DNA of 47,052 nucleotides from an uncultured Prevotellaceae bacterium (GTDB taxonomy: Bacteria; Bacteroidota; Bacteroidia; Bacteroidales; Bacteroidaceae): positions 1-47,052 of the forward strand of contig CAMWJL010000007.1 in the NCBI GenBank assembly GCA_947174565.1, written 5' to 3'. Position numbers and translations under genes: made by a program. Under the pieces are notes generated by a model. It had not been told where the DNA came from and did not search any database. It worked only from the letters and a program-made list of their open reading frames with translations. Position 1 is the first letter of the stretch; every line of letters starts with the position of its first letter. This document shows positions 40,377 through 47,052 of this stretch, piece after piece.

Positions 40377-41753
40377 ATGCAGATGAAAGAGATAAAATCC
40401 GTCTATTTTATAGGAGCTGGTGGTATTGGCATGAGTGCCCTTGTCCGTTATTTCCTGACGAAAGGTTATAATGTGGGTGGTTATGACAAGACGCCGAGCG
40501 AGTTGACGGAGAAGTTGATTGAAGAAGGGGCGAAAATCCATTATGAGGAGAACGTGGAGACTATTGATGCTTGTTTTAAGCAGAAAGAGAGCACTTTAGT
40601 GGTCTATACGCCCGCTATTCCTGCTGAACATGTGGAAATGGTGTATTTTCGAGAGAATGGTTTTGAGATACAGAAACGTGCGCAGGTGCTGGGTTGCCTG
40701 ACACAATCTCATAAAGGACTCTGTGTGGCAGGTACGCATGGAAAGACCACTACTTCGACGATGGCTGCCCACTTGCTGCATCAGAGCAAAGTGAATTGCA
40801 ACGCGTTCTTGGGCGGCATTTCAAAGAACTACGGGACGAACTATATTCTTAGCGACAGTGACTATGTAGTGATTGAAGCTGACGAGTTCGATCGTTCTTT
40901 CCATTGGTTACGTCCTTACATGACCGTTATTACGGCAACGGATCCTGACCATCTTGACATCTACGGAACAAAGGAGGCTTATTTGGAGAGTTTCCGCAAA
41001 TATACAACGCTCATTCAACCGGGGGGAGCATTGATTATCCATAAGGGTTTGGAAATGAAGGCAGATGTGCAGGAGGGTGTGAAAGTGTATGAATATTCGC
41101 GTGAAGAAGGTGACTTCCACGCAGAGAATATCCGCATCGGTGGTGGAGAAATCGTGTTTGACTTTGTGCATCCTAATGGTGTGGTGAAAGACGTTCAGTT
41201 GGGTGTGCCCGTGAGCATCAATATCGACAATGGTATTGCTGCAATGGCATTGGCAATGCTGAATGGTGTCAGCGAAGAGGAGTTGCGTGAAGGAATGAAG
41301 AGTTTCCGTGGCGTTGACCGTCGTTTTGACTTCAAGGTGAAGACCGATAAGGTTGTCTTCCTCAGCGACTATGCACACCACCCGAACGAGATAGAGCAGA
41401 GTGTGAAATCGGTGAGAGAACTGTATCAAGATAAGAAGATTGCAGCTATCTTCCAGCCGCATCTCTATACACGTACTCGCGACTTCTACAAAGAATTTGC
41501 CTCAGCACTTTCGCTACTCGATACTGTTTATTTGTGCGACATTTATCCGGCTCGTGAACTTCCTATTCCTGGCGTGACGAGTCAACTTATCTATGATAAT
41601 TTGCGTTCAGGAATAGAGAAGCACTTGATTCACAAGGAAGATATCCTTGATGTAGTGAAGGAAAAGAATTTTGATGTGTTGATGTCGTTAGGAGCAGGCG
41701 ATATAGAGAACTATGTTCCTCAAATAGCGGAGGTTCTTGCTAAGATGGCATAA
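40377..41753 (+). CDS. murC: UDP-N-acetylmuramate:L-alanine ligase
   Basis: About 458 residues. Nucleotide-binding start VYFIGAGGIGMSALVRYF, ATP site CVAGTHGKTTTSTMAAHLL (about 114-132), EADEFDRSFHWLRP, TATDPDHLDIYG, DYAHHPNEIEQSVK and QPHLYTRTRDFYKEFA. It adds L-alanine to UDP-MurNAc, the first amino acid of the stem peptide. ATG 40377 or 40383 is the start; both follow the murG stop within 12 bp. No ddl gene is present between murC and ftsQ. Confidence 0.96.
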   Translation: MQMKEIKSVYFIGAGGIGMSALVRYFLTKGYNVGGYDKTPSELTEKLIEEGAKIHYEENVETIDACFKQKESTLVVYTPAIPAEHVEMVYFRENGFEIQKRAQVLGCLTQSHKGLCVAGTHGKTTTSTMAAHLLHQSKVNCNAFLGGISKNYGTNYILSDSDYVVIEADEFDRSFHWLRPYMTVITATDPDHLDIYGTKEAYLESFRKYTTLIQPGGALIIHKGLEMKADVQEGVKVYEYSREEGDFHAENIRIGGGEIVFDFVHPNGVVKDVQLGVPVSINIDNGIAAMALAMLNGVSEEELREGMKSFRGVDRRFDFKVKTDKVVFLSDYAHHPNEIEQSVKSVRELYQDKKIAAIFQPHLYTRTRDFYKEFASALSLLDTVYLCDIYPARELPIPGVTSQLIYDNLRSGIEKHLIHKEDILDVVKEKNFDVLMSLGAGDIENYVPQIAEVLAKMA

Positions 41754-41773
41754 AATGTGAATCAAGAAGAAGC

Positions 41774-42532
41774 ATGAAAACAAGTAAAGTCATAAAGGTT
41801 ATACTGATGATGCTACTGGCTGTAGGGTTGGTAGTGTATGTGGTTTATGCTTCATTGTTCCTTTCGCAACCAGATGGAAAGGAAAAGTGCCAAGCCGTGG
41901 AACTGATTGTGAAGCAAGGGGCGGAATCTTCGCTCATGGATAAAGAAGAGGTGGAGACGATTCTGAAGAATGCACGTATTTATCCCACGGGCATGTTGAT
42001 GAAAGATGTGAACACAAAGAAGATTGAAGAAACACTGCGGGAAAATGAGTTTATTGCGGAAGTGGAGTGCTACAAATCGGCTGATGGCAAGTTGTGTATC
42101 AGTGTGAAGCTGCGCATCCCTGTCATTTATGTGTCGCCCGATGAACAAGATGGCTATTTCGTTGATGCACAAGGAACTATTATCCCTAACCGTCATTGTG
42201 CGATGGATCTCGTGGTGGCATCGGGTAATATAGACACTCACTATGCGAGCACGAAATTGGCGGAGTTCGGATGCTTTTTGCAGAAGAATGAGTTTTGGAA
42301 TCGCCAGATAGAGCAAATCTATGTGGTGAAGAACAAGAAAGGAGAACGTGTGGTGGAATTGATTCCTCGTGTGGGAAATCAAGTCGTGTATCTTGGCTCT
42401 TTAGACGATTTTCAGGGGAAGTTGCGTAGATTGCGCTTGTTCTACGACAAGGCGATAGATGCCGTGGGTTGGGAGAAGTATGCGAGGGTGAACCTTGAGT
42501 ATGATAACCAAATTATTTGTACCAAGCGATGA
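41774..42532 (+). CDS. ftsQ: Cell division protein FtsQ/DivIB-like
   Basis: 252 residues. Short cytoplasmic tail, one membrane helix (about 9-29, VILMMLLAVGLVVYVVYASLF) and a periplasmic part with a POTRA-like region (ESSLMDKEEVETILKNARIYP) followed by VECYKSADGKLCISVKLRIPV and YFVDAQGTIIP. Similarity is low, as usual for FtsQ, but topology and place between murC and ftsA are decisive. It links the FtsL-like protein to the septal synthase. Confidence 0.88.
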   Translation: MKTSKVIKVILMMLLAVGLVVYVVYASLFLSQPDGKEKCQAVELIVKQGAESSLMDKEEVETILKNARIYPTGMLMKDVNTKKIEETLRENEFIAEVECYKSADGKLCISVKLRIPVIYVSPDEQDGYFVDAQGTIIPNRHCAMDLVVASGNIDTHYASTKLAEFGCFLQKNEFWNRQIEQIYVVKNKKGERVVELIPRVGNQVVYLGSLDDFQGKLRRLRLFYDKAIDAVGWEKYARVNLEYDNQIICTKR

Positions 42533-42589
42533 AGGTTGCCAAGCGAGAGAGGGAGAGAAAAGTTAAACTATAAGAATATACTATAATAT

Positions 42590-44221
42590 ATGAACGTATC
42601 TGATAAAGAATTCATTGTGGCGATAGAACTGGGGTCGTCAAAGATTTCAGGTATCGCAGGTAAGAAAAGAAAGGATGGCACGATGCAGGTTCTTGCCTAT
42701 GCAGAAAAGAATACTGCGGGGTGTGTGAAGCGTGGTGTCGTCTATAACATTGAGAAGGTCTATCAGAGTGTCAATTGGATTATCTCCAAATTGGAATCAA
42801 CACTAAAAGCGAAAATCACTCGTGCTTATGTGGGCATCGGTGGTCAGTCAGTACGCTCTTATAAGTGTGTTGTTCGTCGCAACATGCTCACGCAAAGCTA
42901 CATCACAAACGATGCGATTGACTCCATCCGTCAGGAGAGTTATGAAATCCCCTTCAACGACTATACGGTTCTGGAGAATTATCCTCAGGAGTTTTTGGTT
43001 GATTCCAATGTGATTGCCGACCCTGTCGGAGTCATGGGAACGAACGTTGAAGGCGAGTTTCTGGATATCATAGCGAAGACAAAACTCCGTACAAACATCG
43101 AAACCGTATTTGACAATGTGGGTATTGATATAGCCGAAGAGTTGGTTTCGCCACTTCAGTTGGCGAACGGCGTGTTGACGGATGCCGAGAAGCGTTCAGG
43201 TTGTGCGCTCGTTGATTTGGGTGCCGACACGACAACGCTTGTGGTGTATAAGAATAACATCGTCCGTTATCTTGTAACTATACCTTTAGGCAGTCATAAC
43301 ATCAACAAAGATTTGGCAACACTTCCTGTTGATGAAGCAGAAACAGAAGATTTGAAACTGAAGTATGGCGATGCTTGTCAGGATTTGGACGTTACGGACG
43401 AGAATGAACCTTGGTCCTACACGACTTCAGACGGGCTTCAAATAGAGGTGGCTACTATCAAGAACGTGATAGAGGCACGCATGAGCGAGATTATCGCCAA
43501 CGTCAGCAGCCAAATCGTCAATTCCGACTATAGTGACAAACTGCTTGCAGGTCTGATTCTTACGGGTGGCGGCAGTAACATGAAGAATGTGGTGAAGGCG
43601 TTTGTCAAGAGCACTAAGATTGATAAAGTTCGTATTGCTCATAAGGTGAACTCTCAGGTTGTCAAGACCTCGAATGCAGGTAGCATTAACATTGAAAATG
43701 CTCGTTCGACCACCATTCTCTCCTTGTTGTTGGCAGGGTCTGTTCCTTGTGGTGGTGCAGTTCTCAAGCGCGAACCAGATATGTTTGACCAGCAGGCGAA
43801 AGAAGATGAGCGTCTGCTCCGTCAGAGAGAGGCTGAGGCCGCAGCTGCTGCTGAAGCGCAGGATGCCGTTACCTTTGATAATGTTAAGGCAGGCATTCGT
43901 GCGGCTTACGAGAAAGTTCAGAAGCAGATGACGGAATTGGAAGAACATGGTCGCGACAAGAAGGTGCGCCGCAAAGCCCAAGAACTTGCGCTGTCTGTCT
44001 TGGACGAGGCTGTCGGTGAGAAGTATGCACAGGCAGCACAGGCTTTGGGAGGTAAGGACAAGTTTAAGCAGAGCCTCAAAGAAGGTGCTGATTTAGCTGA
44101 AATCTTACAGAAGTCAGTAGAGGAATTGACTCAGAAAGTGAATAAAGCGAACAAAGAGAACAGTGTTTTTGGGCGTCTTACGAGCCTCATAACAGAGATA
44201 GTTAGCGAAGATAATAACTAA
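42590..44221 (+). CDS. ftsA: Cell division protein FtsA with long C-terminal linker
   Basis: 543 residues, about 120 longer than E. coli FtsA. Actin-fold motifs: phosphate-1 VAIELGSSKISGIAG (about 10-24), phosphate-2 LVDLGADTTTLVVY (about 207-220) and adenosine LILTGGGSNMKNVVKA (about 321-336). From about 400 a charged, alanine- and glutamine-rich helical region follows (RQREAEAAAAAEAQD, then KVQKQMTELEEHG). The last residues, FGRLTSLITEIV, look like the amphipathic membrane-targeting helix. It tethers FtsZ to the membrane. It lies 57 bp after ftsQ and 17 bp before ftsZ. Confidence 0.94.
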   Translation: MNVSDKEFIVAIELGSSKISGIAGKKRKDGTMQVLAYAEKNTAGCVKRGVVYNIEKVYQSVNWIISKLESTLKAKITRAYVGIGGQSVRSYKCVVRRNMLTQSYITNDAIDSIRQESYEIPFNDYTVLENYPQEFLVDSNVIADPVGVMGTNVEGEFLDIIAKTKLRTNIETVFDNVGIDIAEELVSPLQLANGVLTDAEKRSGCALVDLGADTTTLVVYKNNIVRYLVTIPLGSHNINKDLATLPVDEAETEDLKLKYGDACQDLDVTDENEPWSYTTSDGLQIEVATIKNVIEARMSEIIANVSSQIVNSDYSDKLLAGLILTGGGSNMKNVVKAFVKSTKIDKVRIAHKVNSQVVKTSNAGSINIENARSTTILSLLLAGSVPCGGAVLKREPDMFDQQAKEDERLLRQREAEAAAAAEAQDAVTFDNVKAGIRAAYEKVQKQMTELEEHGRDKKVRRKAQELALSVLDEAVGEKYAQAAQALGGKDKFKQSLKEGADLAEILQKSVEELTQKVNKANKENSVFGRLTSLITEIVSEDNN

Positions 44222-44238
44222 GTAACATCAGATTGAAT

Positions 44239-45546
44239 ATGGCAGAAAACGAAGATATCGGTGTTTTCAACTTTGAAAAAGGCACCCCGAGCATCATTAA
44301 GGTGATTGGCGTTGGCGGTGGTGGTAGTAATGCTGTGAACCACATGTATAATGAGGGTATTCACGATGTTACATTCGTTGTTTGTAACACAGACAACAAG
44401 GCTCTGCAGGACTCGCCAGTACCAGAGAAAATCCAGTTGGGCAGTGAAGGGTTAGGTGCAGGTAACCGTCCTGGGCGTGCCCGTCAGGCAACAGAGGAAT
44501 CTATTGAAGAAATCAAGGCCATGCTTTCCGATGGAACCAAGATGGCTTTCATCACGGCTGGTATGGGTGGCGGAACTGGCACTGGTGCTGCTCCGCTGAT
44601 AGCCAAGACTGCGAAAGATATGGGCATTCTCACGGTGGGGATTGTCACGATACCTTTCCGTTGGGAGGGCAATAAGAAGATTGACCAGGCGTTGGATGGC
44701 GTGGAGGAGATGAGCAAGAATGTGGATGCCTTGTTGGTCATCAACAACGAGCGTCTGCGTGAGATTTACCAAGACTTCACGGTCATTAAGGCGTTCGCCA
44801 AGGCAGACGACACGCTGTGCAATGCGGCTCGTTCCATCGCTGAGATTATCACCATGCACGGCATCATCAACCTTGACTTCAACGATGTCAGCACCGTCTT
44901 GAAGGATGGCGGTGTCGCCATCATGAGCACGGGTTATGGCTCTGGCGAAAACCGTGTGACGAAAGGTATCGAGGATGCGCTGAACTCACCATTGCTCAAC
45001 AACAACGACATCTACCGCGCCACCAAGATTCTTTTGCGCATCTCTGTCCCAGACGAGTCAGGAGAAGGCAACAGTGCCTTGATGATGGACGAGATGAACG
45101 AGGTACACGAGTTCATGGACAAAATCATGCGCACCGATGTAGAGACCAAGTGGGGGCTTTCCATCGACCCGACACTCAGCGATCAGGTGAAGATTACGAT
45201 TCTCGCCACAGGCTTTGGTGTGGAGGACATCGACTCCGACGAAATGGGCAATCGCTTGTTGGCTCGCGACAAGGAGCAGCAGCAACTCGATGCCGAGAAG
45301 GCCGAGGATGAAGCCATCAAGGCACTTCGTCGTGCGGCGATATATGGTGGAGACAAGAAGCACGGCTCCATCCGTCGTCCTATTTACAGCTACATCTTCA
45401 AGGAAGAAGACCTTGACAACGAGGACCTCATTAGCATGGTGGAGACCTCGCCTACTTATAAACGCTCGAAAGAAGCTCTTCGTCAGCTCAACGAATATGG
45501 TTCTACTCGTAATCCTGCGGAAACAGGTACGACCATCGTGTTCTGA
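44239..45546 (+). CDS. ftsZ: Cell division GTPase FtsZ
   Basis: 435 residues from ATG 44239. GTP-binding VIGVGGGGSNAVNHM (about 22-36), the tubulin signature GMGGGTGTGAAPLIAK (about 109-124), and the T7 catalytic loop NLDFNDVSTVL (about 212-222). The C-terminal part (RRPIYSYIFKEEDLDNEDLI to NPAETGTTIVF) lacks the E. coli-type DIPAFLR peptide that binds FtsA; this differs from E. coli but as I recall resembles other Bacteroidales FtsZ. It polymerises into the division ring. Last gene of the operon, followed by a terminator at 45578. Confidence 0.97.
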   Translation: MAENEDIGVFNFEKGTPSIIKVIGVGGGGSNAVNHMYNEGIHDVTFVVCNTDNKALQDSPVPEKIQLGSEGLGAGNRPGRARQATEESIEEIKAMLSDGTKMAFITAGMGGGTGTGAAPLIAKTAKDMGILTVGIVTIPFRWEGNKKIDQALDGVEEMSKNVDALLVINNERLREIYQDFTVIKAFAKADDTLCNAARSIAEIITMHGIINLDFNDVSTVLKDGGVAIMSTGYGSGENRVTKGIEDALNSPLLNNNDIYRATKILLRISVPDESGEGNSALMMDEMNEVHEFMDKIMRTDVETKWGLSIDPTLSDQVKITILATGFGVEDIDSDEMGNRLLARDKEQQQLDAEKAEDEAIKALRRAAIYGGDKKHGSIRRPIYSYIFKEEDLDNEDLISMVETSPTYKRSKEALRQLNEYGSTRNPAETGTTIVF

Positions 45547-45577
45547 TGAACGTTCAACGTATTGTCAATAACGAATT

Positions 45578-45618
45578 GCCCCTGAAAAGTTAGATACAAG
45601 ACTTTTTTGGGGCTTTTT
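45578..45618 (+). terminator. Terminator of the dcw operon after ftsZ
   Basis: GCCCCTGAAAAGT (45578-45590) pairs with ACTTTTTTGGGGC (45601-45613) at 11 of 13 positions across a 10-nt loop, followed by TTTTT. The stem with the TTAGATAC loop resembles ends of some IS3-family elements. Confidence 0.85.
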
Positions 45619-45646
45619 ATGAAGTGCCGTTATCCTCACGACACAG

Positions 45647-45682
45647 ATAAAGGGTGAAGCCATCATGAACTTCACCCTTTAT
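45647..45682 (-). terminator. Hairpin after the MaoC-like gene
   Basis: A perfect 13-bp stem ATAAAGGGTGAAG (45647-45659) / CTTCACCCTTTAT (45670-45682) with a 10-nt loop, 27 bp past the stop of the minus-strand gene. Flanking T runs are weak, so it may act in either direction. Confidence 0.6.
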
Positions 45683-45709
45683 TTGTATATTGATGCCGTG
45701 TTGGTACGC

Positions 45710-46174
45710 TTACTCGAAGTAGTACAGGAACGTGGCGAGACCTTCAAGTGCCTGCTTCTTTTGGTTCTCAATCTCCAGTTTGAACTTGATTTGTGCTTTG
45801 CAGATTCCGCGGATGTTGTTGATTTCGTGCAGCGATGCAGTCAGGCGGACACGCTGACCAGCCAACACTGGCTGACCGAACTTCATTTGGTCCATGCCGT
45901 AGTTCACAAGCATCTTCACATTGTTCACTTGAATCAGTTCCTGCCAAAGGTGGGGTAGGAGGGAGAGTGTGAGATAGCCATGCGCAATGGTCGATTTGTA
46001 GGGGCTTTCCACCTTGGCACGCTCGGGATTCACATGAATCCACTGGTGGTCGATGGTGGCATCTGCAAAGAGGTTGATGCGTTCCTGCGAGATTTCAAGC
46101 CATTCGCTTGTGCCAATTACTTCGCCCAAGTGCGAAGCGAACTCGTCGTATGAATTGACTATAAGTTTTCCCAT
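45710..46174 (-). CDS. MaoC-like (R)-specific enoyl-CoA hydratase family protein
   Basis: 154 residues with a single hotdog fold. The hydratase-2 motif is present as FADATIDHQWIHVNPERAK (about 36-54) with the Asp/His pair, followed by SPYKSTIAHGYLTLSLLPHL (about 57-76). Such proteins hydrate trans-2-enoyl-CoA to (R)-3-hydroxyacyl-CoA; small bacterial members often have unknown substrates. It stands alone between the dcw operon (convergent) and rplS (same strand), with its own -7 box at 46202-46209. Confidence 0.88.
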   Translation of the reverse strand: MGKLIVNSYDEFASHLGEVIGTSEWLEISQERINLFADATIDHQWIHVNPERAKVESPYKSTIAHGYLTLSLLPHLWQELIQVNNVKMLVNYGMDQMKFGQPVLAGQRVRLTASLHEINNIRGICKAQIKFKLEIENQKKQALEGLATFLYYFE

Positions 46175-46201
46175 ATCTGTCTTTTAGGTTTGATTGCATT
46201 G

Positions 46202-46209
46202 CAAAGATA
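46202..46209 (-). promoter_or_regulatory. -7 element for the MaoC-like gene
   Basis: Minus strand TATCTTTG matches TAnnTTTG and lies 28 bp before the ATG. No TTG is found at the normal distance. Confidence 0.5.
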
Positions 46210-46293
46210 CAGAAAATATTATGAACGAAGAATCTATTTCCACTGATTTGTAACCTTTCGGACAAAAAACGTGGGCTGCTGCCTGCATTTGGA

Positions 46294-46332
46294 ACAAAAA
46301 ATAAGGAGGAAACTGCATCCAATTCCCTCCTT
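46294..46332 (-). terminator. Terminator after rplS
   Basis: On the minus strand AAGGAGG (46332-46326) pairs with CCTCCTT (46309-46303), followed by ATTTTTTG. It lies about 48 bp after the rplS stop. Confidence 0.75.
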
Positions 46333-46379
46333 GAACCCTTCTTTGTGCCGAGACGTTTCGTCCGAAACCTTGCCAAAGA

Positions 46380-46757
46380 TTAAGCCTCGTTCTTTTTGCC
46401 TGAAAGCTTTTCCTTGATGCGAGCCTTCTTACCAGTGAGCTTGCGCAGATAGTAGAGCTTAGCACGACGCACCTTACCGACCTTGTTCAACTCGATAGCG
46501 TCAATGTTGGGCGAGTTAAGGGGGAAGATACGCTCCACGCCTACGGTGCCAGACATCTTGCGAACGGTGAAACGCTTCTTGTTCTGGTGACCTGCAATCT
46601 TGATGACTACACCACGGTAGAGCTGGATACGCTCCTTAGTACCCTCGACAATCTTGTAGGCTACTGTAACAGTGTCACCTGCCTTGAACTGAGGGAACTG
46701 CTTGGGCTCAGAGGTCTGCATAGCCTCTTCAGCCACTTTAATCAAATCTACTGCCAT
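46380..46757 (-). CDS. rplS: Ribosomal protein L19
   Basis: 125 residues from [13 protein letters not shown]. Conserved L19 pieces: [53 protein letters not shown], and [19 protein letters not shown]. It sits at the interface of the two ribosomal subunits. The C-terminal extension ([15 protein letters not shown]) is short and basic. A longer in-frame start at 46835 is rejected because it falls in the structured leader and the family begins here. It is transcribed alone from a full consensus promoter at 46887-46917. Confidence 0.96.
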   Translation of the reverse strand: MAVDLIKVAEEAMQTSEPKQFPQFKAGDTVTVAYKIVEGTKERIQLYRGVVIKIAGHQNKKRFTVRKMSGTVGVERIFPLNSPNIDAIELNKVGKVRRAKLYYLRKLTGKKARIKEKLSGKKNEA

Positions 46758-46880
46758 TTTTGCGTTGATTTTAATAATTAAAGAGTTGCAGCGAAGCATT
46801 CTCCTTTTCAGAATATTGTGACCTTTTTGTCCCAACTCCCTTGGGCTCTCTCCCTATCGGACAGCGGCTCCGCCAAAAAA
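46758..46880 (-). promoter_or_regulatory. Structured leader of rplS mRNA
   Basis: The leader of about 123 nt has at least two short hairpins: CCCAA-GGGAG-TTGGG (46845-46831) and a GCGG/CCGC stem near 46864-46873. L19 mRNA leaders regulate translation in several phyla; no known leader class was recognised here. Beyond the promoter, 46918-47052 shows nothing I can name. Confidence 0.3.
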
Positions 46881-46886
46881 CGGTTG

Positions 46887-46917
46887 CAAAGGTACGAAAA
46901 TTTGTGGACACCACCAA
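46887..46917 (-). promoter_or_regulatory. Promoter for rplS
   Basis: Minus strand TACCTTTG (46894-46887) with TTTGG, TTG at 46917-46915, exactly 20 bp upstream. Both elements match the Bacteroidetes consensus. Confidence 0.75.
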
Positions 46918-47052
46918 ATGAATCGGCATCTTTCCCCGAAAATGTCCATTAGACCAAACCTTTTTAGTGGATAAATACGTATTGATTTAATTCCGCCAAC
47001 GGGTTATTATCTACAATCTATTACTCCAAATGTCGGATGAATCAGTTTTTCT

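Noticed and set aside
44239-45546. FtsZ truncated at its C-terminus
   Set aside because: The ending (TGTTIVF) lacks the E. coli peptide but, as far as I recall, resembles the normal Bacteroidales ending, and the length is usual.

Overview
The window looks like a Bacteroidales chromosome, most probably Prevotellaceae. The evidence is Bacteroidetes-type promoters (TAnnTTTG at -7 with TTG about 20 bp upstream), a division/cell-wall (dcw) cluster that encodes a Bacteroidetes-style FtsL-like protein, an enlarged MraY and a PASTA-tailed PBP, a thrA-(phosphoglycerate-mutase-like ThrB)-thrC operon, and secreted GH30 and GH43 enzymes. Most genes are near 50-60% GC. One two-gene segment (26311-28559) is visibly AT-richer, about 40% on the lines I counted. 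The first 23 bases match 21/23 to the end of the Nextera transposase adapter, so the left edge is probably a contig end with residual adapter.

Layout. 1-1233 (-): N-terminal part of a secreted GH30-like glycosidase. 1686-2534 (+): BASS-family transporter. 2637-5867 (+): Sau3AI/MutH-type restriction endonuclease, overlapping C5-cytosine methyltransferase and a small unknown gene. 6038-17340 (+): a long collinear run of thrA, apgM-like homoserine kinase and thrC, then a 7TM-HD phosphodiesterase, two SGNH hydrolases and an MBOAT O-acyltransferase. 17623-19449 (-): GH43 and a META-domain lipoprotein. 19672-23239 (-): etfB-etfA-acyl-CoA dehydrogenase. 23473-26128 (-): a small beta-barrel protein and a short PriA. 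26311-28559 (-): a PD-(D/E)XK-like nuclease gene overlapping a beta-CASP metallo-beta-lactamase nuclease gene, behind a strong promoter with a hairpin at the 5' end of the transcript. 29278-45546 (+): mraZ-rsmH-ftsL-ftsI-murE-mraY-murD-ftsW-murG-murC-ftsQ-ftsA-ftsZ, with MraZ-type operator repeats upstream. 45710-46757 (-): MaoC-like hydratase and rplS.

The dcw genes make lipid II from UDP-MurNAc precursors and build the septal machinery. The thr operon converts aspartate to threonine. The SGNH/SGNH/MBOAT set looks like an envelope polymer O-acylation module co-transcribed behind it. The etf genes pass electrons from an acyl-CoA dehydrogenase.

The two strongest candidates for undescribed biology are: (1) three intergenic elements (1425-1491, 17457-17521, 28854-28918), each made of three ~18-19 bp partly palindromic units with an exact 23-bp period. 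Their sequences differ between loci (strongly for the first) while the architecture is identical. (2) The AT-rich nuclease plus beta-CASP cassette, which has the look of a horizontally acquired two-gene system, possibly defence. No CRISPR array, tRNA, rRNA or intact insertion sequence was seen.
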